64,000 nucleotides of DNA from Neisseria lactamica (GTDB taxonomy: Bacteria > Pseudomonadota > Gammaproteobacteria > Burkholderiales > Neisseriaceae), in the NCBI RefSeq assembly GCF_901482445.1, contig NZ_LR590477.1, forward strand, positions 434,001-498,000, read 5' to 3'. Positions 27,814-38,200 of this stretch are shown here, piece after piece. The notes beneath the pieces were generated by a model that saw only the letters and a program-made list of their open reading frames with translations, was not told the DNA's origin and searched no databases. Made by a program: the position numbers and the translations under genes. The stretch's first letter is position 1, and each line of letters begins with the position of its first letter.

Positions 27814-28737
27814 TTAGAAATAGCCTTCTTTTTTGCGTTTTTCCATTGCCGCCTCGCTTGCCTGATCGTCCAGCCGGGTCGCGCTGCGTTCGGAAATGTC
27901 GGCAACCGCTGTTTCTCTGATAATCTCCGTCGGCGTGGACGCGGTGCTTTCTACCGGGCAGGTGCAGCTGATGTCGCCGACGGTGCGGAAGCGGACATCA
28001 AGGATTTCGGAGGTTTCAGACGGCATTTTCGGGGTGAGCAGCGTTACGGGGACCAGCAGCCCCCTGCGTCTGACCACTTCGCGCCTGTGGCTGTAATAAA
28101 TCGGCGGCAGCTCGAGGTTTTCGCGGGCGATGTATTGCCAGATGTCGAGTTCCGTCCAGTTGGAAATCGGGAAGACGCGCATATTTTCGCCTTTGTGCAG
28201 CTTGGTGTTGTACAGCGACCACAGCTCGGGGCGTTGCGCCTTCGGATCCCATTGTCCGAACTCGTCGCGGAACGAGAAAATCCGTTCTTTGGCGCGGGCT
28301 TTTTCTTCGTCGCGCCGCGCGCCGCCCATCAGTGCGTCAAAGCCGTTTGCCTCGATGGTTTCCAACAGCGTAACCGCCTGCGCCGCATTGCGCGAATCGG
28401 TTTCTTTGCGTAAAACTACTGTGCCTTTGGCGATGGAGTCTTCCACGCGCCCCACTATCAGGCGGGCATTGAGTTTTGCCGCCTGCGCGTCGCGGAAGGC
28501 AATCACTTCGGGATAATTGTGTCCTGTGTCGATATGCACCAGCGGGAAGGGCAGTTTTACCGGCCGGCTGCCCAGCCGGAAGGCTTTGCAGGCGAGGGCG
28601 AGTAGAACCACGGAATCTTTGCCGCCGGAAAAGAGCAGGGCGGGGTTTTCGCATTCTGCCGCCACTTCGCGGATAATGTGGATGGATTCGGATTCCAACC
28701 AGTTGAGTTGGGCGTTGTTCGGTTCGGTTTTCGTCAT
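27814..28737 (-). CDS. cysD: Sulfate adenylyltransferase subunit CysD
   Basis: 307 residues. PP-loop ALLFSGGKDSVVLL near residues 34-47, then HIDTGHNYPEVIAFRD and RREVVRRRGLLVPV. The long stretch WTELDIWQYI is typical. An uptake sequence is read in frame (TPKMPSETSEIL), a neisserial feature. Catalytic half of ATP sulfurylase; partner CysN follows. Confidence 0.95.
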   Translation of the reverse strand: MTKTEPNNAQLNWLESESIHIIREVAAECENPALLFSGGKDSVVLLALACKAFRLGSRPVKLPFPLVHIDTGHNYPEVIAFRDAQAAKLNARLIVGRVEDSIAKGTVVLRKETDSRNAAQAVTLLETIEANGFDALMGGARRDEEKARAKERIFSFRDEFGQWDPKAQRPELWSLYNTKLHKGENMRVFPISNWTELDIWQYIARENLELPPIYYSHRREVVRRRGLLVPVTLLTPKMPSETSEILDVRFRTVGDISCTCPVESTASTPTEIIRETAVADISERSATRLDDQASEAAMEKRKKEGYF

Positions 28738-28774
28738 ACGATATTCCTTATTTCCTCTGTTTGATCCTTATGAA

Positions 28775-29509
28775 TTATTTGTGCAGCCCGCATTCTTTGC
28801 TGTTTTTATCTTCCCACCACCACCGCCCGGCGCGGATGTCTTCGCCGGCCTTGACGGGACGGGTGCAGGGGTCGCAGCCTATACTGGGAAAGCCTTGCCG
28901 GTACAAATCGTTGTAAGGCACATTGTTGGCAAGGATGTATGCCCACACGTCGTGTTCCGACCAGTCGAAAATCGGGTTGTATTTATCGATGCCCCGTCCG
29001 GCATCATATTCGGCAAACGGCAGTTCCGTGCGTGTGGCGGACTGTTCGCGGCGTTGCCCGGTAAGCCAAGCATCCGCCCCGGCAATGGCGCGGTCGAGCG
29101 GTTCGGTTTTTCGGATGCGGCAGCATTCGCGGCGCGCTTCTACGCTGTCGTAAAAGGCAAACCTGCCTTTGCTTTCTACATAATGCAGGGCATCTTCCCA
29201 TATCGGTTGGAAACGCTTGATTTGCATATGCGGATAAACACGTTCAATCCTATCCAACAGATTTAAAGTTTCCGCGTGCAGCAGCCCCGTATCCAAAGTA
29301 AAAATACCGATATTGAGGTTTTCTCCGGCGATAAGGTCGGTAATTACCATATCTTCCGCAGCAAGGCTGCTGGCAAACCGTGCATCCCGGTGGCTGCTGG
29401 CAATCCGGTGCAGGCGTTGTTTGAGGGTTTCCGTTTTTTCCGCCAAAGCCGTTTCACTGCCATTTTCAATCGGCGGAATTTTCCATAAAGCAGGTTTGAA
29501 AATTTTCAT
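28775..29509 (-). CDS. cysH: Phosphoadenylyl/adenylyl-sulfate reductase CysH (APS-type)
   Basis: 244 residues. SLAAEDMVITDLIA, FTLDTGLLHAETLNLL and the catalytic ECGLHK at the C-terminus define the family. Two cysteine pairs, CC in RRECCRIRKTEPL and CDPC in SIGCDPCTRP, are the [4Fe-4S] ligands of the APS-reducing branch. This fits the absence of an APS kinase (cysC) in the operon: APS is reduced directly to sulfite. 37 bp before cysD. Confidence 0.93.
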   Translation of the reverse strand: MKIFKPALWKIPPIENGSETALAEKTETLKQRLHRIASSHRDARFASSLAAEDMVITDLIAGENLNIGIFTLDTGLLHAETLNLLDRIERVYPHMQIKRFQPIWEDALHYVESKGRFAFYDSVEARRECCRIRKTEPLDRAIAGADAWLTGQRREQSATRTELPFAEYDAGRGIDKYNPIFDWSEHDVWAYILANNVPYNDLYRQGFPSIGCDPCTRPVKAGEDIRAGRWWWEDKNSKECGLHK

Positions 29510-29524
29510 TTTATCCGCCTTGCT

Positions 29525-30976
29525 TTATGCGGCTTGTTGTTCTTGTCCGGTGCCCAGTCCGTCCAATGCAAAATACGCGTGTTCGGCCGGATTGCTTGCT
29601 TTTTTGGCGTTTTCGCCGAACCAAGCCAGTTTTTCGTGCAGTTCCACCACTTCGCCCACAACAATTAAAGCCGGCTTCGGCGCGTTTTCGGCGAGGCGGG
29701 CGAGGTTGGCGAGCGTGCCGATTGCCGTTGATTGCGTTGATTGCGTGCCGTGGCTGATGACGGCGGCAGGCGTGTCGGGCGGGCGGCCGTATTGTTGCAG
29801 CCGTTCGGCAATCAGCGCGGCTTTGAGCGTGCCCATATAAATCACCAAGGTTTGGCGGCTGCGGGCAAGCGTCTGCCATTCGATATCGGGCGCATCCGCC
29901 TTGCGGTGGCCGGTAACGAAAACCGCACTTTGGGCATAATCGCGGTGCGTGAGCGGGATGCCGGCGTAAGCCGTCGCACCGATGGCGGCGGTAATGCCGG
30001 GCACAACCGAAAACGGAATGTGGTGGCGAGCCAGCACTTCCAATTCTTCGCCGCCGCGTCCGAACACAAAAGAATCTCCGCCTTTCAAACGCACCACGCG
30101 TTTGCCCTCGCGGGCCAGTTTGATCAAAAGCGCATTGGTTTCTTCTTGTGCAATGCAGCCGCCTTGCGCGCGCTTGCCGACAAAAATCCGTTCCGCATCG
30201 CGGCGGACGAGGGACAGTATGCCGTCTGAAACCAGCGCGTCGTAAAGCACCACGTCTGCCTGTTGGATTTCCTGCAGCCCTTTGAGCGTCAGCAACCCCG
30301 CATCGCCGGGGCCCGCACCGACCAAAGACACAAAACCGCCTTGATAATTTTGTTCCAACTGCTTTGCCAACTCCTGTTCGGCTTGGGCGGTTTGTTGATT
30401 TTTAACGAGGGCGGCAAAACGGCCGTTGAACTGCTTTTCCCAAAAACGGCGGCGTTCGGTAACGGATTTCAGTTTGGCTTTGACCGCATCGCGCCATCTT
30501 CCGGAGATTTCCGCCATATCGCCCAAAGAATGAGGCAGCAGGGCTTCCAGTTTTTCACGCAGCAAACGAGCGAGGACGGGCGCGCTGCCCGAACTGGAAA
30601 CGGCAATTTGAATCGGATTGCGATTGATAATCGAAGGAAAAATAAAACTGCAATAATCGCGATCGTCCACCACGTTGACCGGTTTTTGGCAGCTTTCGGC
30701 AAGCTGGAAAACGCGCCGGTTGAGGGCTTGGTCGCTGCTTGCCGCAATGATGAGGAAAACTGTGCTGATGTGTTCGGCACGAAATTCTTCGGCAAGCCAC
30801 AGGATTTTGTTTTCTGCCGCCAGCGCACTTAATTCAGCATTCAACTGATTTGCAACAACCCTGACTTGCGCGCCGGCATCCAGCAACAGGCTGATTTTGC
30901 GCGCGGCGACCGAACCGCCGCCTACGACCAATACGGGGCGGCCGGCGAGGTTGGCGAAAATGGGGAAATAATTCAC
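29525..30976 (-). CDS. cysG: Siroheme synthase CysG (trifunctional)
   Basis: 483 residues. The N-terminal third binds NAD (VLVVGGGSVAARK, residues 15-27) and does precorrin-2 dehydrogenation and iron chelation. The C-terminal part from about residue 217 is uroporphyrinogen-III methyltransferase (SLVGAGPGDAGLLTLKGLQ, GGDSFVFGRGGEE, VPGITAAIGATAYAGIPLTHRD). It provides the siroheme of CysI. First gene of the operon; the promoter must lie in 30977-31100, where I see no decisive site. Confidence 0.94.
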   Translation of the reverse strand: MNYFPIFANLAGRPVLVVGGGSVAARKISLLLDAGAQVRVVANQLNAELSALAAENKILWLAEEFRAEHISTVFLIIAASSDQALNRRVFQLAESCQKPVNVVDDRDYCSFIFPSIINRNPIQIAVSSSGSAPVLARLLREKLEALLPHSLGDMAEISGRWRDAVKAKLKSVTERRRFWEKQFNGRFAALVKNQQTAQAEQELAKQLEQNYQGGFVSLVGAGPGDAGLLTLKGLQEIQQADVVLYDALVSDGILSLVRRDAERIFVGKRAQGGCIAQEETNALLIKLAREGKRVVRLKGGDSFVFGRGGEELEVLARHHIPFSVVPGITAAIGATAYAGIPLTHRDYAQSAVFVTGHRKADAPDIEWQTLARSRQTLVIYMGTLKAALIAERLQQYGRPPDTPAAVISHGTQSTQSTAIGTLANLARLAENAPKPALIVVGEVVELHEKLAWFGENAKKASNPAEHAYFALDGLGTGQEQQAA

Positions 30977-31223
30977 TGGCGAACTCCTTTGCTGTTTGCC
31001 CGCACCTTGTTTCCGATATGGTGCGTCGCGGTATTTTTGTCGGAACGCGAGTCATTTTAGACAAAAGGATTTCCCCGGTTAAATAATAAAAAGGTATTTG
31101 TTAGAAGCTGAAAGCTATATGGGGGCGGCTGCGGATACGGCGGTTTTCCGTTTTATAACGGTTTCGGAAGAAAAACGGCCTGAAGCCGTTTCGGGCATTC
31201 AGACCGTTTGCGTGGTGAGGGGA

Positions 31224-31262
31224 ATGCCGTCTGAAAGGCAGAAAAGGGCTTCAGACGGCATA
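31224..31262. terminator. Paired-DUS terminator before the cytochrome b gene end
   Basis: ATGCCGTCTGAA and TTCAGACGGCAT arms around AGGCAGAAAAGGGC, 12 bp past the stop of the minus-strand cytochrome b561-like gene. The stretch 30977-31223 holds no gene I can support. Confidence 0.65.
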
Positions 31263-31273
31263 ATGTCCAAATT

Positions 31274-31930
31274 TCAGGAAAGGAATAAAATGGCGGCTGC
31301 GGCAAGTGCGGCAACCGATAATGCGGCGGCAAGCGCGGCTTTGCCTGCAAAGCGGATTGAGGTTTTGCCTTCGATGTATTTGAAGCCGGTTATCATCGGG
31401 AGGACGAGGTTTTTCTTTTTGAACACGCGGTATGCGGCGACGGCGGCGATGTGGACTGCGGAAAAAACGGCGAGCAGCTTGAAAAAGTTGAGGTGGATTT
31501 TCCGCATAAGGCTGCCCGTATGTTCGGAAACCAAATGGTTGAGGTAGCCGTTGGTGCTGAAGGTGTTTTCATCGGCGGCAAAAAGCCCCGTGCCGACTTG
31601 AAATGAGACGGCGGCCAGAAGCGCGACGACCATCAGTGCGCCCAAGGGATTGTGTCCGGGTTGGAGGTGTTCGGGAATGCCGTTTTTCAGATAGCCGCGT
31701 ATGCCTGCCCAGCCTTGGACGAAATGGGAAAAACGTGCGGTATCGCTGCCCCAAATGCCCCAGCAGATGCGGAATACGAGCAGGAAAAGGACGAGCAGCC
31801 CGACGCGCGTGTGCCATTGCAGCATATCGCCGCCGGCTTTCGCGCTATACCACATAAAGGGCAGGGATGCGGCAAGCAGCCAGTGGAAAAGGCGGGTGGG
31901 GAGGTCCCAGACTTTGGTTTTGTTTTTCAT
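31274..31930 (-). CDS. Cytochrome b561-like / hydrogenase b-type membrane protein
   Basis: 218 residues with five or so membrane segments. VWDLPTRLFHWLLAASL at the N-terminus, LQWHTRVGLLVLFLLVFRICWG, and RKIHLNFFKLLAVFSAVHIAAVAAY supply the His ligands expected for two b hemes in the di-heme cytochrome b family. It probably passes electrons in the inner membrane; partner unknown. Divergent from nnrD. Full length. Confidence 0.85.
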   Translation of the reverse strand: MKNKTKVWDLPTRLFHWLLAASLPFMWYSAKAGGDMLQWHTRVGLLVLFLLVFRICWGIWGSDTARFSHFVQGWAGIRGYLKNGIPEHLQPGHNPLGALMVVALLAAVSFQVGTGLFAADENTFSTNGYLNHLVSEHTGSLMRKIHLNFFKLLAVFSAVHIAAVAAYRVFKKKNLVLPMITGFKYIEGKTSIRFAGKAALAAALSVAALAAAAILFLS

Positions 31931-31993
31931 AATCGGTTTCCGGCGGTAGAATCGGTTTGTTTTCGAGCCTTATTTTAACCGATTGGAGGGGTA

Positions 31994-32884
31994 ATGTTTC
32001 CCGTTTTTCATCTTTCAGGCGAGAGCCGCCGCCGGATGCTTCAGACGGCATTGCGTTTTCCCCATATTTTCAAAGCCCGTGCGGAAGATTCGCACAAAGG
32101 GACTTTTGGCACGCTGGCGGTTGTCGGCGGGGCTGCGGGTATGAGCGGCGCGCCCATATTGGCGGCATCGGCGGCGATGTATCTCGGCTGCGGCAAGGTG
32201 TGGGCGGGTTTCAATCAGGAAACGCTGCCTTTCGCCGTCATTGCCGGTTTTTCCGAAATTATGTTGGACACGGCAGACGGTTTGACCAAGCGTCAAGGCA
32301 TAAACGCTTGGACGGCAGGTTGCGGCTTGGGTACGGATAAGGCGGCGGTCGGAACGCTTGCCGGAATTTTGGCGGAACACACGGACAAGCCCGTCCTTTT
32401 GGATGCGGACGCGCTGAACATATTATCAACCGATGCCGAAACCCGAAATCTGGCGCGTGGGTGTAAAAACCTGATTTTAACGCCGCACCCCGCCGAAGCC
32501 GCGCGCCTGCTTGGAACGACGGTTGCACAGGTTCAGGCGGATCGGACGGCGGCAGTGAGGAAGATAGGGGCAATTTTCGGCGCAACCGTGGTTTTAAAGG
32601 GACACAAAACACTGGTTGCCGCGCCCGATACGGAAATCTATGCCAACCATAGCGGCAACGCGGGGCTGGCAACGGCGGGAAGCGGAGATGTGTTGGGCGG
32701 TATGATCGGAAGTTTGCTTGCACAAGGCGTGAAACCGTTTGAAGCGGCGTGTGCCGGCGTTTGGCTGCACGGTGCGGCGGCGGATGTCATAAAAGAATCG
32801 GCAGGCATTGCGGCGGGGCTGTTGGCGGGCGAAATCGCCCCTGCGGCAAGGTGGTTGCGCAACTGGATAACTGAAAGTATGTAA
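31994..32884 (+). CDS. nnrD: ADP-dependent NAD(P)H-hydrate dehydratase
   Basis: 296 residues, the C-terminal YjeF/ribokinase-like domain without the epimerase domain. Motifs: GTLAVVGGAAGMSGAPILAASAA, DADALNIL, LTPHPAEAARLLG and NAGLATAGSGDVLGGMIGSLLAQG. It repairs hydrated NAD(P)H. GGAGGGG at 31985-31991 sets the ATG at 31994. A DUS is read in frame near the N-terminus (LQTAL). Confidence 0.92.
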   Translation: MFPVFHLSGESRRRMLQTALRFPHIFKARAEDSHKGTFGTLAVVGGAAGMSGAPILAASAAMYLGCGKVWAGFNQETLPFAVIAGFSEIMLDTADGLTKRQGINAWTAGCGLGTDKAAVGTLAGILAEHTDKPVLLDADALNILSTDAETRNLARGCKNLILTPHPAEAARLLGTTVAQVQADRTAAVRKIGAIFGATVVLKGHKTLVAAPDTEIYANHSGNAGLATAGSGDVLGGMIGSLLAQGVKPFEAACAGVWLHGAAADVIKESAGIAAGLLAGEIAPAARWLRNWITESM

Positions 32885-32886
32885 GA

Positions 32887-32930
32887 AGATGCCGTCTGAA
32901 AGGCAAGGGCTTCAGACGGCATCTTCATTT
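32887..32930 (+). terminator. Paired-DUS terminator after nnrD
   Basis: GATGCCGTCTGAA and TTCAGACGGCATC arms, followed by TTCATTT, directly after the nnrD stop. Confidence 0.75.
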
Positions 32931-32952
32931 CCCAAATACTGTCCGGTAAAGC

Positions 32953-32962
32953 GTGGTATAAT
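32953..32962 (+). promoter_or_regulatory. Extended -10 promoter of typA
   Basis: GTGGTATAAT: a perfect TATAAT at 32957-32962 preceded by TG at the extended -10 position. No good -35 is seen, as is usual for extended -10 promoters. The typA ATG is 39 bp downstream. Confidence 0.6.
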
Positions 32963-33000
32963 GCGCAGTTATCTCTTACAGTTTTTGAAAAACATTAATT

Positions 33001-34812
33001 ATGAAACAAATCCGCAACATCGCCATTATCGCCCACGTCGACCACGGCAAAACCACATTGGTCGACCAACTGCTGCGCCAATCCGGCACATTCCGCGCCA
33101 ACCAGCAGGTTGACGAGCGCGTGATGGACAGCAACGACCTCGAAAAAGAACGCGGCATCACCATCCTCGCCAAAAACACCGCCATCGATTACGAAGGCTA
33201 CCACATCAATATCGTCGACACGCCGGGACACGCCGATTTCGGCGGCGAGGTGGAGCGCGTTTTGGGGATGGTGGACTGCGTCGTCCTGCTGGTGGACGCG
33301 CAAGAAGGTCCGATGCCGCAAACCCGTTTTGTAACTAAAAAAGCCTTGGCTTTGGGACTGAAACCGATCGTCGTCATCAATAAAATCGACAAACCGTCCG
33401 CCCGTCCGAGCTGGGTCATCGACCAAACTTTCGAACTCTTCGACAACTTGGGCGCGACCGACGAACAGTTGGATTTCCCGATTGTTTACGCTTCCGGCCT
33501 GTCCGGTTTCGCCAAACTGGAAGAAACCGACGAGAGCAGCGATATGCGCCCGCTGTTCGACACCATCCTAAAATACACGCCTGCACCGAGCGGCAGCGCG
33601 GACGAGCCGCTGCAACTGCAAATTTCCCAACTCGACTACGACAACTACACCGGCCGCCTCGGTATCGGCCGCATCCTGAACGGACGCATCAAACCCGGCC
33701 AAACCGTTGCCGTGATGAACCACGATCAGCAAATCGCCCAAGGCCGCATCAACCAACTTTTGGGTTTCAAAGGTTTGGAACGTGTGCCGCTTGAAGAAGC
33801 CGAAGCCGGCGACATCGTGATTATTTCCGGTATCGAAGACATCGGCATCGGCGTAACCATCACCGATAAAGATAACCCCAAAGGCCTGCCGATGTTGAGC
33901 GTAGACGAACCGACGCTGACGATGGACTTTATGGTCAACACCAGCCCGCTGGCGGGCACGGAAGGCAAATTCGTAACCAGCCGCCAAATCCGCGACCGCC
34001 TGCAAAAAGAACTGCTGACCAACGTCGCCCTGCGCGTGGAAGATACCGCCGATGCCGATGTGTTCCGCGTATCCGGGCGCGGCGAGCTGCACCTGACCAT
34101 TTTGTTGGAAAATATGCGCCGCGAAGGCTACGAACTCGCCGTCGGCAAACCGCGCGTCGTATACCGCGACATCGACGGTCAAAAATGCGAACCTTATGAA
34201 AACCTGACCGTGGACGTACCCGACGACAACCAGGGCGCGGTAATGGAAGAACTCGGCCGCCGCCGTGGCGAACTGACCAATATGGAAAGCGACGGCAACG
34301 GACGTACCCGCCTCGAATACCATATTCCCGCGCGCGGCTTAATCGGTTTCCAAGGCGAATTTATGACCCTGACGCGCGGTGTCGGGCTGATGAGCCACGT
34401 GTTCGACGACTATGCACCCGTGAAACCCGATATGCCCGGCCGCCACAACGGCGTGCTGGTGTCCCAAGAGCAGGGCGAGGCGGTTGCTTACGCCTTGTGG
34501 AACTTAGAAGACCGCGGCCGTATGTTCGTATCGCCCAACGACAAAATCTACGAAGGTATGATTATCGGCATCCACAGCCGCGACAACGATTTGGTGGTCA
34601 ATCCGCTCAAAGGCAAAAAACTCACCAACATCCGCGCTAGCGGTACCGACGAAGCGGTGCGCCTGACTACGCCGATCAAACTGACGCTGGAAGGCGCGGT
34701 CGAGTTTATCGACGATGACGAGCTGGTAGAAATTACGCCGCAATCCATCCGCCTGCGTAAACGCTACCTGAGCGAATTGGAACGCCGCCGTCATTTTAAA
34801 AAGCTGGATTGA
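33001..34812 (+). CDS. typA: Ribosome-binding GTPase TypA/BipA
   Basis: 603 residues. G1 AHVDHGKTTL (residues 11-20), KERGITI, DTPGHADFGG and NKIDKP are the GTPase motifs. The C-terminal half holds the EF-G-like domains and the BipA-specific tail ending ELERRRHFKKLD. It acts in 50S assembly and stress response. Codon use is strongly of the high-expression type (rich in C-ending codons). Confidence 0.95.
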   Translation: MKQIRNIAIIAHVDHGKTTLVDQLLRQSGTFRANQQVDERVMDSNDLEKERGITILAKNTAIDYEGYHINIVDTPGHADFGGEVERVLGMVDCVVLLVDAQEGPMPQTRFVTKKALALGLKPIVVINKIDKPSARPSWVIDQTFELFDNLGATDEQLDFPIVYASGLSGFAKLEETDESSDMRPLFDTILKYTPAPSGSADEPLQLQISQLDYDNYTGRLGIGRILNGRIKPGQTVAVMNHDQQIAQGRINQLLGFKGLERVPLEEAEAGDIVIISGIEDIGIGVTITDKDNPKGLPMLSVDEPTLTMDFMVNTSPLAGTEGKFVTSRQIRDRLQKELLTNVALRVEDTADADVFRVSGRGELHLTILLENMRREGYELAVGKPRVVYRDIDGQKCEPYENLTVDVPDDNQGAVMEELGRRRGELTNMESDGNGRTRLEYHIPARGLIGFQGEFMTLTRGVGLMSHVFDDYAPVKPDMPGRHNGVLVSQEQGEAVAYALWNLEDRGRMFVSPNDKIYEGMIIGIHSRDNDLVVNPLKGKKLTNIRASGTDEAVRLTTPIKLTLEGAVEFIDDDELVEITPQSIRLRKRYLSELERRRHFKKLD

Positions 34813-34830
34813 TGTTTAAATGATGAGCTA

Positions 34831-34867
34831 ATGCCGTCTGAAAGTGTTTCAGACGGCATTTTTTTAT
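34831..34867 (+). terminator. Paired-DUS terminator after typA
   Basis: ATGCCGTCTGAA and TTCAGACGGCAT arms with a short GTG-containing loop, then TTTTTTTA. Canonical intrinsic terminator 19 bp past the stop. Confidence 0.85.
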
Positions 34868-34963
34868 TCGGGCGGGCTTTGCATCGGTATCCGGTGTTTT
34901 TTGAACTATTTATGCGTCAGGGCAGTTGTATGGAGGCAGGCGTGTGTCAGCGGGGCATTTTAA

Positions 34964-35118
34964 TATAGTGGATTAACAAAAATCAGGACAAGGCGACGAA
35001 GCCGCAGACAGTACAAATAGTACGGAACCGATTCACTTGGTGCTTCAGCACCTTAGAGAATCGTTCTCTTTGAGCCAAGGCGAGGCAACGCCGTACCGGT
35101 TTTTGTTAATCCACTATA
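34964..35118. mobile_element. Correia repeat enclosed element, full-length form (155 bp)
   Basis: Terminal inverted repeats TATAGTGGATTAACAAAAA / TTTTTGTTAATCCACTATA, 155 bp in all, flanked by TA. It contains the internal segment (GAACCGATTCACTTGGTGCT... ) missing from the 107-bp copy; that segment is known to carry an IHF site in this family. It lies at the left edge of the prophage-like region. Around it, 34868-34963 and 35119-35285 hold no gene I can support. Confidence 0.95.
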
Positions 35119-35285
35119 TTTCTTGAAACAAAGGTCTGTGGCTCACAAGCCGGTTTGCCATTTCCTTCTCATTGTCTTCCCCATCGTCAAACTCAGCCGT
35201 ACCGAAGGCATCCGGACATTAGGTAATACTCCTTATTTTCCCGCTTCAAGCCAAGGGATAAGAAAACCAAGGAGCGCAGCCGCCG

Positions 35286-38200
35286 TTGCGGGCGGAAAGA
35301 GAAGACGAGGGTTTGACGCAGGGTGCGCCACGGGATATGCGCGGACATTATCCTGAGGGTTTGGCGGAATCGGTCAGGGCTGTACGCGCTTACCGTGCGG
35401 AACATCCGGAATCGGCGGATGTGTTGGACAGGCTTAACCGTGCGGTTTACGGTTACCGCCGCAACAACGGTTGGAACGTGCCGCTGTTGAGCCGTGAGGG
35501 GGAGCGTTTGCAAGGGGTTCGGACGGCGTTGCCGGATGATGGCGCGTCTGAGGCTGTTGTTGGCGGCGGCAGGGGTTTACCCCGGGCTTTACCCATGGAA
35601 GATAAGGGTTTGGCGCAGGATGTGCAGCAGGATGTGCGACAGGGTTTGACCCAAGGCGGCAGGGGTTTGACCCCTGATGCGGGGGCTGATGCAAATGCGG
35701 CTGCCTTGCAGGGTTTGCCCGCATCCGCCGCCGTTGCGTCCGGTAATGCGCCAACCCATCATCAAAACTTACAGGTTCGGACACGCGCGGAAGGTGCCGC
35801 GCCCGGTCTTCCCGCGTCTGAAAACCTTGCCGGAACGGACGGCGGGAAACGTGCGCCTGTTGCGGGCAAACGCCCCGATACGGTGTTGCCGGTGCTGAAT
35901 CCGCAGGTTGCGGAATCGGCAGTCAAGGTATCGCCTAAGAAACGGATGGCGGATGCGGCGGCGGATTTCACGCGCCGTTTGGCGGCGGACAGGCGCAAGC
36001 TGGAAAAGGCGGGTGTGCCTTTGGGGGACGGCGAATACCGTTTCGAGCATACGAACCGTAAGCATATTGATGCGCTTGCGGGTGTGCTGGACAGGCTGGG
36101 CAAAGGCGGGATGTTGGAGGAGTTTGCCGATATGGCCGGTTCTTCCCATTCTGACGGCCTTGTCTTCGACAGCCGCCGTTATTTGAAGGGGCGGGAGGCG
36201 GAAACCTTGCAGGCGGGCGGTTTGTTGGAAGCCGTGCCGTCCAAGTCGGGTTGGGATTATCGTCTGACGCAGGAAGGAAGGGCGTTGGCCAAAGTGATGG
36301 CGCGGTCGCGCGATGCCGCCGCCGACGGCAAACCGGCGGGCAGGGCGCAGTCTGCCCGGGCAAAAGACGCGCCTGTTGCAGGCAAGGCGGCTGTTGCAAA
36401 AAATGCAACAACTGAAAAGCCGTCTTCGGATAAGGCTGCCGAACCTGAAACGCTTGTGAAAACGGCTTTGGACAATCCGCAAGAGGCACGACGCAAGGCG
36501 CGGGTCTTGCAGGGAGAGCCTGTTTATACCGTGAAAGAGCGTACCGCGCCCAGGGAAAACAAGGCGTTGCGCGAGTGGGCGGTCGCGCTGTTCGATAAGG
36601 CGGGCAATAAGGCGGTCAATCCTGAAATCGGGGAGGTGGCGTTAACGGCAAAATCTGTCAAAGATTCTTTGGCGCACGGCATCAGTCCTGAAAAGGCATC
36701 GGCATTTGAAGCTGTGCCTTATGTGGTTGAAAAAGGTGCTGTGATTGTTCGGACACGGCACGGACGCGTAAGCAGTTATTTCATCAGCGCGCCTGTCGAG
36801 ATTGAAGGCAAACAAGACATTGTGACCGTTTTGGTGCATCACGATGTAAATAAAAAACGGATGTACCTGCACAGCGTGACGACAAAAGAAAATCTCCTGA
36901 AGACAGCTCTTGCCGGATATGACGGCGATTCCACCGCTGACGCTGAAGCGTCCGAGCCGCGTGGGAAACTGTATTCAGGAGACATCGCCAGTGTACTGAA
37001 AAAACTCTTGGAATACAAGACGGAAACGGGTAAAGGCGTATCTGTCGGTAAAAAACAGCAGAAACGGCAGGCTGAATCTGAAGCAGGGGGTGTGCCGTCT
37101 GAAGCACAACCAAAGAGCGGCAAGGATTATTTCGGCTTATCGCTTTATGAATCAGGTCAGGATTATAAAGGAATAAGTGAGGCGCATTATCGGAAGTTTG
37201 TTGCAGAACTGTCCAAATTGGACGGATGGCGGGTCAATAACAGGAAGTATGGAAAGCTTGAGTTTCGTGTCGATGGCGAGGAGGTTGTTTTTTTACGGCG
37301 GCTGGAAAGCCTGTACAGTGAACATGCGGTTATAGGTTTTTCTGTTTACAACAGCAGACTGGTTGAAAAGAAATTTGATGAAATTGAATTTGTTTTCAAC
37401 CCTTCCGAGCCTCCGAAAGAGACGGCAGAGAGGTTGAACCGTTTTATCCGTTCAATATATCCCGTGTCGGAAGCGTCGGTACAAGTTGAATCAAATCCTG
37501 AGTCTGAAGCCGATACGCACCGCACGCCGGAATCTGTTCGAGCCTTCTCCGTAACCCTGCCTAAGTTGCAACAGAAACGCGCCGTGGAACATTTGACGGC
37601 TGACGCGCTTTTGGACGGCGGCGCGAAGTATCCGCAATTGAACGGAAGGACAACGAAGGCGGGGCAGGTGGAGAAAACCTTGTCCGCAGGTTTTGTGCCG
37701 TATGAGGAAATACGGGAGCAGACGGCGCGTATGGGAAAAGAGCGGGACAAAATGTTCTTCAAGTTGCACCGCGAGGCATACGGCGAAGATTCATCTTTCG
37801 ATTATGACAACAGCGACGATGCGAAGCTGAAGGCGCAAACGGATGAGGCGTTGCGGGAGAAGCATCCGCCTAAAACTGTTTACCTGATGAAGCACAAGCA
37901 GTCGGGTGATGCGCTGCCGATTACGAAAACGCAGTTCGATTATGCGGTGTATCTTGAGAATATGCCGTCTGAAGGGCTAAGGTTCAGCCGTTCGGCCAAG
38001 AAAACCGACGGCGGGCATTCCGGCAGCTTTGAGGAAACGGCGCGACGCTACGGCGGCGAGGCGGCGTACAGGCAGGCGGAAAAGGATGGGAAAACGGTAT
38101 TGTCCTACCGCCGGTGGGTGCAGGTTCGCACGCCTGAATTTAAGGCTTGGTTCGGGGATTGGGAGAATGATCCCGACAATGCGTCCAAGGTTGTGAATCC

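Noticed and set aside
35123..35356. 77-codon frame containing EGIRTLG, like the antisense of a tRNA
   Set aside because: The resemblance to the tRNA-Ser antisense is only at the peptide level; no cloverleaf or acceptor stem can be drawn.
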